NCBI RefSeq assembly: GCF_003333265.1
Contig: NZ_QOLB01000041.1
Span: forward strand, 1-44,022
From: Candidatus Halocynthiibacter alkanivorans
GTDB lineage: Bacteria > Pseudomonadota > Alphaproteobacteria > Rhodobacterales > Rhodobacteraceae
Direction of reading: 5' to 3'
DNA: 44,022 bases
Shown in pieces: positions 26,832 to 33,810 of this stretch. The notes beneath the pieces are model-generated. The model saw only the letters and a list, made by a program, of their open reading frames with translations, did not search any database and had not been told where the DNA came from. Within the stretch, counting starts at the first letter, position 1; the number at the start of each line of letters is the position of its first letter. The translations under genes were made by a program, and so were the position numbers.

Positions 26832-27716
26832 TCAGGCCTCTGCTTTGGCGGCCTGTTTCCAGGCCATGACGACGATAAACAGCCCGACAATCAGCATCGG
26901 CAGCGACAACAGCTGGCCCATGGTCATGCCGGCAAACACCTGGCCCCACGGGTTGCCGGCGGTGACAAACTGCGCATCGGCCTGGCGGAAAAATTCGACA
27001 ATAAACCGCGCCAGCCCATAACCGGCGAGGAACAGCCCGGTAATCGCGCCCGGGCGTTTCAGCCAGCCGCGGCCAAAGGCCAGCAGGAACAGCACCGCGC
27101 CCAGGATCAGCCCTTCCATGCCAGCCTCGTAAAGCTGTGACGGATGGCGGGCGCAGGCGCCTTCAACCCCGGGGCAATATTGCGCCATGTCGCCGGGGAA
27201 GATCACCGCCCAGGGCAGATCCGAGGGCCGGCCCCAAAGCTCGGCATTGATGAAGTTGGCGATGCGGCCCAGCATCAGCCCGATGGGCGTACCCAGCGCC
27301 AGCAGATCGGCCACCGGCGCGATCGCCAGCTTGTGACGGCGGCAATAGATCAGCCCGGCGGTGGCGACCCCAAGGAAACCGCCGTGGAAGGACATGCCGC
27401 CCTCCCAGACTTTCAGGATTTCAGCCGGATTGGCCAGGTAATAGCCCGGCTGGTAAAACAGCACAAAACCAAGCCTGCCGCCCAAAATCACCCCAAGGAT
27501 CAGCCAGGTCAGCAGGTCTTCCAGCTGCACTTCGCTCATGGGCGGCTTGTCGCGCCACAGCGTTGGGCGGCGTAGGGCGCTGACCGCGACTTTCCAGCCG
27601 ATCAGAATGCCGGCGATATAGGCCAGCGCGTACCAGCGCAGCGCAAAGGCAAATCCGCCCAGCTCGATGGTGAACAGTTCGGGGGAGACATCGGGGAAAT
27701 TCAATACAGCTATCAT
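26832..27716 (-). CDS. lgt: Prolipoprotein diacylglyceryl transferase
   Basis: Lgt attaches diacylglycerol from phosphatidylglycerol to the lipobox cysteine of prolipoproteins in the inner membrane. The 294-residue protein has about seven membrane segments, SFHGGFLG, the Lgt signature [17 protein letters not shown] and HPSQLYEA. The start [15 protein letters not shown] fits the family; the ORF extends 30 codons further but without membrane or family features. A tiny lipoprotein substrate is encoded in this window at 35651-35728. Confidence 0.97.
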   Translation of the reverse strand: MIAVLNFPDVSPELFTIELGGFAFALRWYALAYIAGILIGWKVAVSALRRPTLWRDKPPMSEVQLEDLLTWLILGVILGGRLGFVLFYQPGYYLANPAEILKVWEGGMSFHGGFLGVATAGLIYCRRHKLAIAPVADLLALGTPIGLMLGRIANFINAELWGRPSDLPWAVIFPGDMAQYCPGVEGACARHPSQLYEAGMEGLILGAVLFLLAFGRGWLKRPGAITGLFLAGYGLARFIVEFFRQADAQFVTAGNPWGQVFAGMTMGQLLSLPMLIVGLFIVVMAWKQAAKAEA

Positions 27717-27873
27717 GATGCAGGATTGACCCTGGCGCCGCTCAGAAGTCAACTGCACCCCCGGATCGGTTCGGCAAAAAGACGCCGGTTTTCCGGGGTT
27801 TGCCACGATATGTTCTTCATTTGTTCACATTGGGCTACGCTGTGCCAGCACTGGAATAAGTAAAGATGTTGTG

Positions 27874-28326
27874 ATGACCCGTTTACCCGATATGCAACTG
27901 CGTGAGGCGATCGCCCATCAGATTGACCTGCTGGCACAGGGACGGCCGCTGGTGGCGTTCGATGCCTGGTTTTCGCCCGCGGGCAAAATGTATGCCAATG
28001 ACAGGCTCTTTGCCGCTGACGGCGCGGAGGCCCGGCGCAAACAAGAACCGTTCATTTCTGCGGCGCGCGAGATCTGCGGTAAAATCACCGACCTGAAAGT
28101 GGATGCCGCCAAAGGTCTCTGCGTGTTTCGCAATCAGACCCGGTTCAGCGGTGCCGACGGCGCGGAGCATCAGATTGACGGGCTCTGCTGGCAGCGGTGG
28201 GAAGGTGGCCAGATCGCAGAGGAACGCTATTATGACGGTGCGCTGATGGATGTCTGCATCGGCGAGGGAGTCCTGGAAGATCCGGCGCAACTGCTGTTGC
28301 GTGCCCCGGGTGCGATGCCCGGGTGA
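27874..28326 (+). CDS. SnoaL/NTF2-like protein
   Basis: The 150-residue protein has the length and pattern of NTF2-like folds: an N-terminal helix LREAIAHQIDLLAQGRPLVAFDAWFSPAGKMYAN, then a sheet with FRNQTRFSGADG and IDGLCWQRWEGGQIAEERYYDG. Function is unknown. ATG at 27874 is preferred over an overlapping GTG three bases earlier. It is divergent from lgt. No operon partner follows. Confidence 0.7.
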   Translation: MTRLPDMQLREAIAHQIDLLAQGRPLVAFDAWFSPAGKMYANDRLFAADGAEARRKQEPFISAAREICGKITDLKVDAAKGLCVFRNQTRFSGADGAEHQIDGLCWQRWEGGQIAEERYYDGALMDVCIGEGVLEDPAQLLLRAPGAMPG

Positions 28327-28427
28327 TAGCAAAGTGATGCCGGAATGATCCCGGTGCGCTCTTCGGCGCGTGCATCAGAACGCCCTTCAGCGCCGCCCGG
28401 GCATTGCGCCGCAGATGTCATATGCGT

Positions 28428-28456
28428 CTTGAGATTTTGCCGCGCTGCGCCCATAT
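28428..28456 (+). promoter_or_regulatory. Sigma-32-like promoter ahead of ubiK
   Basis: CTTGAGA (28428-28434), 14 bases, GCCCATAT (28449-28456). It differs from the CTTGAAA/CCCCATAT consensus by one base in each element and has exactly the spacing of the hsp20 promoter. It lies 45 bases upstream of the ATG. Confidence 0.6.
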
Positions 28457-28500
28457 AAAGCACAAGCAATCGCCGATCACCCCAGGACCCCGGAGTTCAC

Positions 28501-28749
28501 ATGCAGACGCGCAACAAGATTATGGAAGACATCTCCCAGCTGATGACCAACGCGATGGGCGTGGCGCAGGGGGCCAAAAATGAGGCCGATACCGCGATGA
28601 AATCCCTGCTCGACCGTTGGCTGGCAGATCGCGACTTTGTGACCAGAGAAGAGTTCGATGCGGTGCGCGCCATGGCGCAAAAGGCCCGCGAAGAGAACGA
28701 CAAGCTCAGCGCGCGGCTTGAAGCGCTGGAAGCCGCGGCAAAGAAGTGA
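28501..28749 (+). CDS. ubiK: Ubiquinone biosynthesis accessory factor UbiK (BMFP domain)
   Basis: The 82-residue protein has an N-terminal amphipathic helix (ISQLMTNAMGVAQGAKNEADTAMKSLLDRWL) and a C-terminal coiled coil (FVTREEFDAVRAMAQKAREENDKLSARLEALE), the layout of YqiC/UbiK. It is thought to help assemble the ubiquinone-synthesis complex at the membrane. A terminator follows at 28791-28820, so it is probably monocistronic. A heat-shock-type promoter precedes it. Confidence 0.9.
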   Translation: MQTRNKIMEDISQLMTNAMGVAQGAKNEADTAMKSLLDRWLADRDFVTREEFDAVRAMAQKAREENDKLSARLEALEAAAKK

Positions 28750-28790
28750 TTCTCTGCACCGCTGCAATCCGCAGCGCTCTGAATGACCAG

Positions 28791-28820
28791 AAATGCGCCC
28801 TTTGGGGCGCGTTTTGCGTT
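28791..28820 (+). terminator. Terminator of ubiK
   Basis: GCGCCC (28795-28800) pairs with GGGCGC (28805-28810) around TTTG, followed by GTTTTGCGTTTT. Confidence 0.7.
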
Positions 28821-28857
28821 TTGGGCCCCGGTTTTGCCCACAGGCGGTAAAAAAACC

Positions 28858-28908
28858 TGGGGACAACTCTGCAATTCCTGTGGGTATTGGCGGTGCACCT
28901 GGGGATAA
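28858..28908 (+). promoter_or_regulatory. Cluster of DnaA-box-like 9-mers
   Basis: TGGGGACAA (28858), TGTGGGTAT (28879) and TGGGGATAA (28900) lie in the same orientation about 21 bases apart. The third differs by one base from TGTGGATAA. An AT-rich stretch follows (28911-28960). Confidence 0.35.
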
Positions 28909-28966
28909 GGCTGAAATATTCCTTTACAGATTTATCTTATAGGCACACCATATCTTGTATGGAGCC

Positions 28967-29045
28967 GGCGATGAGACGCCCGTTCCAGGTAGTGTACCTG
29001 GCCTAAGTGGGGAAGAAACCCTGCAAGGCCACAACGAGTGAGGCC
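28967..29045 (+). promoter_or_regulatory. Structured 5' leader of the YbjN-family gene
   Basis: Three hairpins can be drawn: GGCG/CGCC (28967-28980), CCAGGT/ACCTGG (28985-29001), and a longer one with GGCCT (29000-29004) against AGGCC (29026-29030) enclosing GTGGGG/CCCTGC and an AAGAAA loop. A second AGGCC at 29041-29045 overlaps the GAGG ribosome site and could pair with the same GGCCT. The second and third hairpins also share two bases. Confidence 0.5.
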
Positions 29046-29049
29046 GAGC

Positions 29050-29553
29050 ATGTCACTTTCAGATCAGTTCCTGCAGACAGATGATCTGCACCCGATCGAT
29101 ATTGTCGAACACCTGGCTGAGTATAATCAGTGGGAGTTTGACCGCGTCGCTGATGATCAGATTTCCATGGCGATCACCGGCCAGTGGCGCACCTATACCA
29201 TAACGCTCGCCTGGTCCGGCCAGGATGAAACTCTGCGGATGATCTGCACTTTTGAAATGGAACCGCCCGAAGACAAAAAGGCGCAGATCCACGAGATCCT
29301 CAACGCGGTGAATGACAAATGTTGGGCCGGCGCTTTCACGTACTGGCACGAGCAACGGTTGATGGTCTATCGCTACGGTCTGGTGCTGAGCGGCGGCCAG
29401 GAGGCCAGCCCGGAGCAAATTGATCAGATTATCTCCACCGCAACCACGGTGTGTGAGCGTTATTACCCGGCATTTCAGCTGGTGGCCTGGGGCGACAAAA
29501 GCTGTGACGAAGCAATGCAGGTAGCCATTGCAGAGGCCTACGGACGCGCTTAG
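29050..29553 (+). CDS. YbjN-domain protein
   Basis: The 167-residue protein shows the YbjN pattern: LHPIDIVEHLAEYNQWEFDR, then ISMAITGQWRTYTITLAWSGQDETLRMICTFEM and a Tyr/Arg-rich VYRYGLVLSGGQEASPEQIDQII segment. The fold resembles type III secretion chaperones, and a bacterial member affects motility and stress phenotypes, but the molecular role is unknown. ATG at 29050 has GAGG 6 bases ahead. proC starts 31 bases downstream, probably in the same transcript. Confidence 0.88.
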   Translation: MSLSDQFLQTDDLHPIDIVEHLAEYNQWEFDRVADDQISMAITGQWRTYTITLAWSGQDETLRMICTFEMEPPEDKKAQIHEILNAVNDKCWAGAFTYWHEQRLMVYRYGLVLSGGQEASPEQIDQIISTATTVCERYYPAFQLVAWGDKSCDEAMQVAIAEAYGRA

Positions 29554-29584
29554 TCTCTGCCGGAAGCAAAAGGGCAGGAACAAC

Positions 29585-30397
29585 ATGAATATGCAAGATC
29601 TGGAAACCCGCGGCCTCGTGCTGCTGGGCTGCGGAAAAATGGGCTCCGCTATGCTGGCTGGCTGGCTGGCACAGGGATTGCCCGCCGCCTCGGTCTGGGT
29701 TCTGGATCCCAAACCTTCGGCCTGGCTTCAGGGTCTTGACGGGCTGAACCTCAACGCAGCGCTGCCCGTTGACCCGGCCATCGTGCTGATCGCGGTGAAA
29801 CCACAGATGATGGGCGCGGCGCTGCCTTCGCTGCAGGCGCTGGGCAATGGCAGTACCACTTTTGTCTCCGTCGCCGCCGGCACGCCGATCTCGAAATTCG
29901 AAGATATCCTGGGTCGCAATACCCCGATTATCCGCGCCATGCCAAACACCCCTGCCGCCATCAGCCAGGGCATTACCGCGATGATCGGCAACCGCCATGT
30001 CGCGGCCCCGGCGCTGGACCTGTGCGAGATGCTGCTCTCCGCTGTGGGCCAGGTGGTGCGGCTGAAAAGCGAAAGCCAGATGGACGCGGTCACCGCAGTG
30101 TCGGGCTCCGGTCCCGCCTATGTGTTTCTGATGATCGAAGCCATGGCCGCTGCCGGGGTGAAACAGGGCCTGTCACGCGATCTGGCGATGCAGCTGGCCA
30201 AGGCCACTGTTGCCGGCGCCGGCGCGCTGGCGCTGGTTGCCGATGAAGAGCCGGATCAGCTCAGGGTGAATGTCACCAGCCCCGGCGGCACCACTGCTGC
30301 TGCACTGGAAGTTCTCAACGATCAGAACGGCTTGCCCGACCTGATGCGCGCCGCCGTGCGCGCTGCCGCGGAGCGCAGCAAGGCGCTTGGCGCATGA
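29585..30397 (+). CDS. proC: Pyrroline-5-carboxylate reductase
   Basis: ProC makes L-proline from pyrroline-5-carboxylate with NAD(P)H. The 270-residue protein has the dinucleotide-binding LLGCGKMGSAML near residue 14, IRAMPNTPAAI, and the C-terminal signature SPGGTTAAALEVL. AGGA lies 7 bases before the ATG. Its last four bases overlap the next gene (ATGA). Confidence 0.96.
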   Translation: MNMQDLETRGLVLLGCGKMGSAMLAGWLAQGLPAASVWVLDPKPSAWLQGLDGLNLNAALPVDPAIVLIAVKPQMMGAALPSLQALGNGSTTFVSVAAGTPISKFEDILGRNTPIIRAMPNTPAAISQGITAMIGNRHVAAPALDLCEMLLSAVGQVVRLKSESQMDAVTAVSGSGPAYVFLMIEAMAAAGVKQGLSRDLAMQLAKATVAGAGALALVADEEPDQLRVNVTSPGGTTAAALEVLNDQNGLPDLMRAAVRAAAERSKALGA

Positions 30398-30735
30398 GTA
30401 ATCTGATCGCGTTTGAAGATTTTCAGAAAGTGGATGTGCGCGCCGGCACCGTGACAAAGGCCGAGCCTTACCCGGAAGCGCGCAAACCGGCGATCAAACT
30501 CTGGATCGATTTTGGCGGCGATCTTGGGGTGAAGAAAAGTTCAGCCCAGATCACCAGCCATTATACGCCGGAGATGCTGGTGGGGATGCAGGTGATGGCG
30601 GTGGTCAATTTCCCGCCGCGCCAGATCGGCCGGTTCATGTCTGAAGTGCTGGTGCTGGGTTTCCCCGACGCGGACGGCGAAATTGTCCTGGCGCGGCCTG
30701 ACCAGGTGGTGCCCGACGGAGGCAAATTGCATTGA
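30394..30735 (+). CDS. tRNA-binding protein, CsaA-like
   Basis: The 113-residue OB-fold protein resembles CsaA and the C-terminal tRNA-binding domain of methionyl-tRNA synthetase (FEDFQKVDVRAGTVTKAEPYPEARKPAIKLWIDFG, then QVMAVVNFPPRQIGRFMSEVLVLG). CsaA proteins bind tRNA or act as export chaperones. It overlaps proC by 4 bases and the following dehydrogenase by 4 bases, so the three genes form one coupled unit. Confidence 0.92.
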   Translation: MSNLIAFEDFQKVDVRAGTVTKAEPYPEARKPAIKLWIDFGGDLGVKKSSAQITSHYTPEMLVGMQVMAVVNFPPRQIGRFMSEVLVLGFPDADGEIVLARPDQVVPDGGKLH

Positions 30736-31679
30736 AACTTCTGATCACCCAGACCCTGCCGCAATCCGTAATGGACGCGGCCGCCAGCCAGTTTGATACC
30801 AGCACCCGCGACGGGCTGCCGCCCCTCAGCGTGGAAGAAGCCCGCGACGCGCTCGCCAGTTACGACCTGATCCTGCCCAGCCTCGGCGACGGGTTTACGG
30901 CGGCAGCGTTTGACGGTGAAGTCCGCTGCAAGCTGCTGGCCAATTTTGGTGTCGGTTACAATCACATTGATGTGGCCGCCGCCCATGCTGCCGGTGTCGC
31001 GGTGAGCAACACGCCCGGCACCGTCACCGACGCCACTGCCGATATTGCCATGACGCTGCTGCTGATGTCCGCGCGCCGTGCCTCTGAAGGCGAAGCGCTG
31101 CTGCGCTCCGGGCGCTGGACCGGCTGGACCCCGACCCAGCTGCTGGGCAGCCATGTTACCGGCAAAACACTGGGCATCCTCGGCCTGGGCCGCATCGGCA
31201 AAGCCATCGCCAAACGTGCCCATTTCGGCTTTGACATGAATATCGTATTTCACAACCGCTCGCGCATCACCGACGCCGGCCTGCCGGCAACCCAGCTCGC
31301 TTCGGTCGAAGAGGTGCTGGCGGCGGCGGATTTCACCGTGGTGGCGGTGCCGGCCACGCCTGAGACATATCACCTGATCAATGCGGAGACCCTGGCCCAT
31401 ATGCCGGTGCATGCGCATCTGATCAATATCGCGCGTGGCGATATTGTTGACGAAACCGCGCTGATTGCGGCGCTGCAATCGGGCCAGATCGCCGGCGCCG
31501 GTCTCGATGTCTATGAGTTCGAACCGCTGGTGGCCGAAGCGCTGCGCGAGATCGCCAATGTGACGCTGCTGCCGCATATGGGCACCGCGGCGCTGGAAGT
31601 GCGCGAAGCGATGGGCAATATGGCACTGGACAACCTGAGTGCCTTTGCCGCCGGCAAGCCGCTGACCAACCCGGTCTGA
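30732..31679 (+). CDS. D-2-hydroxyacid dehydrogenase (glyoxylate/hydroxypyruvate reductase type)
   Basis: The 315-residue protein has the NAD(P)-binding GLGRIGKAIAKRA, the catalytic Arg in NIARGDIVDE, the Glu in FEPLVAE and the His in LLPHMGTAA. It would reduce glyoxylate or hydroxypyruvate, or oxidise D-glycerate. The start is TTG at 30732, with GGAGG nine bases ahead, and it overlaps the stop of the CsaA-like gene. A GC hairpin follows at 31720-31736, next to the second TTAAATATCC element. Confidence 0.92.
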   Translation: MKLLITQTLPQSVMDAAASQFDTSTRDGLPPLSVEEARDALASYDLILPSLGDGFTAAAFDGEVRCKLLANFGVGYNHIDVAAAHAAGVAVSNTPGTVTDATADIAMTLLLMSARRASEGEALLRSGRWTGWTPTQLLGSHVTGKTLGILGLGRIGKAIAKRAHFGFDMNIVFHNRSRITDAGLPATQLASVEEVLAAADFTVVAVPATPETYHLINAETLAHMPVHAHLINIARGDIVDETALIAALQSGQIAGAGLDVYEFEPLVAEALREIANVTLLPHMGTAALEVREAMGNMALDNLSAFAAGKPLTNPV

Positions 31680-31694
31680 CTGGCCCTGTCAGGC

Positions 31695-31715
31695 TTCTTT
31701 TTGGCTTAAATATCC
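31695..31715 (+). repeat. Interspersed intergenic element, copy 2 (core TTTTTGGCTTAAATATCC)
   Basis: This copy is identical over 21 bases to 3864-3884. Here it is followed at once by the hairpin CCCGCCG/CGGCGGG (31720-31736), which lies between two convergent genes and may stop transcription weakly from both sides. Confidence 0.7.
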
Positions 31716-31739
31716 AAAGCCCGCCGCTCCGGCGGGTGC

Positions 31740-32333
31740 TTACTCCTGGTTGGCATGCAGCCCGACCGCCTGACGCCAGTGGCGCCGGCACAGCGAAACA
31801 TAACTCTCATTGCCGCCAATCTCGACCTGGGCGCCTTCGGTCAGCACCTGGCCATGGGAATCCGTGCGCACCACCATAGTGGCTTTCTTGCCGCAGTGGC
31901 AGATGGTGCGCGCCTCGCGCATTTCGTCCGCCAGCGCCAGCAGCGTGGCGGAGCCGGGAAACAGCTCGCCCTGAAAATCCACCCGCAGCCCGTAACACAT
32001 CACCGGCAGTTTCAGATCATCCACCACGCGGGCCAGTTGCCACACCTGTTCCTTTTCCAGGAACTGCGCCTCATCGATAAAGATACAGGCCACCGGCCCG
32101 GCAGAAAGCCGGGTCCGGATGCGGGCATAAAGATCATCCCCCGGCGCAAAGGTATCTGCCGCATCACCGATGCCAATGCGCGAGGCAATGCGTGCTTCGC
32201 CGGCGCGGTTGTCCAGCTGGGCGGTGAACAGACAGGTCTCCATGCCCCGTTCGCGGTAATTGTAAGAAGCCTGAAGCAGCAGCGTCGATTTGCCGGCATT
32301 CATGGTCGAATAATGAAAATACAGTTTTGCCAT
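31740..32333 (-). CDS. tdk: Thymidine kinase
   Basis: This type II thymidine kinase phosphorylates thymidine in the salvage pathway. The 198-residue protein has the P-loop STMNAGKSTLLLQ (MNAGKST at 11-17), the FIDEAQFL motif, the substrate lasso region NESYVSLC, and zinc ligands in ICHCGKK and LCRRHW. MAKLYFHYS is the family start; the ORF extends upstream without family similarity. Confidence 0.96.
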   Translation of the reverse strand: MAKLYFHYSTMNAGKSTLLLQASYNYRERGMETCLFTAQLDNRAGEARIASRIGIGDAADTFAPGDDLYARIRTRLSAGPVACIFIDEAQFLEKEQVWQLARVVDDLKLPVMCYGLRVDFQGELFPGSATLLALADEMREARTICHCGKKATMVVRTDSHGQVLTEGAQVEIGGNESYVSLCRRHWRQAVGLHANQE

Positions 32334-32667
32334 GCCCGGGGTGTGCCTGCTCCGGCGCCGGGGATCAAGTTTTGATCGGCCCCCGCGCGAAAAAACAAGG
32401 TTAAAGCCGGGCGGGCACATTTTGCGGATCCGGCTAAAACAGGCATCCGGGCGCTTGCACGCCAGGGATGAGGTGGATGCCTGAACCACTCACTCATTGA
32501 TTGCAAAATGCGGAAAAAAATTACCTTTTACACAGTCCGGAAACCCGAACCCCCCACCCGGCACCGGCGCTGGGGACGCCGGATACTCGTTAAATGCCTT
32601 TCGGCTGCACTGCCGCAACCATACTAAAAGACTGTCTTTGTTGTTACATTCCTTTAAAAGGATAGTA
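32334..32667. other. AT-rich upstream region of the short ORF and the CII-like gene
   Basis: The first 170 bases are the tdk upstream region. From about 32500 base composition shifts to AT-rich. A palindrome CCTTTAAAAGG lies at 32651-32661, just before the 16-codon ORF. No longer gene is supported. Confidence 0.45.
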
Positions 32668-32718
32668 ATGGGAAACAGATTACAAAATTCCCCATACCTT
32701 GGGTTCAGTGAGTATTGA
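32668..32718 (+). CDS. Possible 16-residue leader peptide ahead of the CII-like gene
   Basis: ATG at 32668 opens a short frame reading MGNRLQNSPYLGFSEY, ending nine bases before the next ATG. AAAGGAT lies at a proper distance upstream, and GAGG follows its stop as the next gene's ribosome site. It could be a small protein, a coupling peptide, or chance. It contains no obvious amino-acid run of the attenuator type. Confidence 0.35.
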   Translation: MGNRLQNSPYLGFSEY

Positions 32719-32727
32719 GAGGCAATT

Positions 32728-33186
32728 ATGATTTCGAGCGTTGGCAGTTATTTGAAAAAACACACCGAAGCATTAGTAAAGGAAGTCGGGCTGGAGGCCG
32801 CCTGCGCATTAACCAAAAAATCCAAAGCAACCCTTGGGCGCTATTATTCAGACAGCGAAGAACACGCGGACCGCTTCATGCCGATTGACGCGGTTGCGGC
32901 GCTGGAAGACGCCGCAAACTACCCGCATGTGACCGGTGCACTGGGCGAGTTGCGCGGGGTGGCGCTGAACTATGACAATGTGCCGAAGAATTCGCGCCAG
33001 GGTGGGGTGAACTCCGATGTGGTGGCGCTCAGCCAGCGCTTTGCCATGTTGATGGGCGAATATACCCTGTCAATTGAAGACGGGGTGATCAGCATCAACG
33101 AGGCCAAACGCCTGCTGCGCGAAACTCAGGCCCTGCAAGAGGTGCTGGTGAACATGAAACTGCATCTGGAAGACGAAGCCACCTGA
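32728..33186 (+). CDS. CII-like phage regulatory protein homologue (Phage_CP76 type)
   Basis: The 152-residue protein has an N-terminal helix-turn-helix-like part (LEAACALTKKSKATLGRYYSD, then FMPIDAVAALEDAANYPHVTGALGEL). A C-terminal helical part reads LSIEDGVISINEAKRLLRET, with a further helix after it. This layout resembles the CII family regulators of P2-like phages, but no other phage gene is near, so it is a domesticated or solitary regulator. The upstream region is AT-rich. A perfect terminator follows. The family call is from pattern memory. Confidence 0.6.
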   Translation: MISSVGSYLKKHTEALVKEVGLEAACALTKKSKATLGRYYSDSEEHADRFMPIDAVAALEDAANYPHVTGALGELRGVALNYDNVPKNSRQGGVNSDVVALSQRFAMLMGEYTLSIEDGVISINEAKRLLRETQALQEVLVNMKLHLEDEAT

Positions 33187-33210
33187 TCAGCGCCGGGTGC
33201 GACTCAGGGG

Positions 33211-33241
33211 AAAAAGCTGCGGTCCGCCGCGGCTTTTTTTT
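33211..33241 (+). terminator. Rho-independent terminator of the CII-like gene
   Basis: AAAAAGCTGCGG pairs with CCGCGGCTTTTT with one wobble around a 4-base loop, followed by further T residues. Confidence 0.93.
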
Positions 33242-33289
33242 GTCGTGCCGGGCGCCGGGCGCTGGCCCGCGGCGTCGGAGCGTTGTGTC

Positions 33290-33628
33290 TCAGTGCGGCC
33301 GGTCCACGACGCGGCGGGCCACAATCCGGCCGCTGTCATCGCGCAGCAGCAGCAGCACATCCTGCAGCACCATCTGCTTCAACCGCAGTTTGACATGATC
33401 ATTGGCGCCGGCATACACCCGGCGGGCCCCCAGCATCCTGCCTTTGCGCGCCCGGTGAAATACATAGGCTTCCACCGTGCCGTTGCTGTCGCTGCGCACC
33501 AGATCCACGTTGAGATAGGATGTATTGCTGTGGCGGCCCCAGACCAGAATATAATTCTGGGCGGTCGCCATATCGGCCATCAGCACAAAAGCCGCAGCCG
33601 TGAGGGCTGAAATTTTAAACAGGGACAT
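33290..33628 (-). CDS. Small secreted protein of unknown function
   Basis: The 112-residue protein has a Sec signal peptide (MSLFKISALTAAAFVLMADMATA, cleavage before QN). The mature part of about 88 residues is basic with beta-strand character (QNYILVWGRHSNTSYLNVDLVRSD, then VYAGANDHVKLRLKQMVLQD). There are no cysteines and no recognised domain. AAGGAAAC precedes the ATG. It is divergent from the arsR-arsC fusion across 180 bases. Periplasmic location is predicted; the role is unknown. Confidence 0.65.
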   Translation of the reverse strand: MSLFKISALTAAAFVLMADMATAQNYILVWGRHSNTSYLNVDLVRSDSNGTVEAYVFHRARKGRMLGARRVYAGANDHVKLRLKQMVLQDVLLLLRDDSGRIVARRVVDRPH

Positions 33629-33786
33629 AACAGTTTCCTTTCAGATGTTTGCTGTGATTTGTCCCGCGTTGCCCGTTGCATCCATCCTCGCCTGGTGGCG
33701 CAGGTTTGGGAAATCAAACTGGCTCACAGCCTGGCGACAGCCTGTGATCTGCACCCGGATTTCAAAAAGACGCTTTACAAATAATA

Positions 33787-33810
33787 ATATATCGGACATT
33801 TGTGATATAT
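33787..33810. promoter_or_regulatory. Candidate ArsR operator overlapping the start codon
   Basis: ATATATC (33787-33793) and GATATAT (33804-33810) form a perfect 7-base inverted repeat with a 10-base spacer, and the right arm includes the first two bases of the ATG. A TAATAT -10 (33785-33790) overlaps the left arm. ArsR proteins bind such AT-rich palindromes, so autoregulation is likely. Confidence 0.6.

Noticed and set aside
28858-28960. Chromosomal replication origin
   Set aside because: Only three poor DnaA-like boxes are present, and none of dnaA, hemE, parA, rpmH or gidA is nearby.
28961-29049. Fluoride or SAM/SAH riboswitch upstream of the YbjN gene
   Set aside because: GGCGATG and CACAACG words recall those classes, but the rest of the conserved cores and pseudoknot partners are missing, and the downstream gene does not fit.
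32668-33186. Prophage remnant
   Set aside because: Only a single CII-like gene is present; no integrase, attachment repeats, structural or lysis genes flank it.
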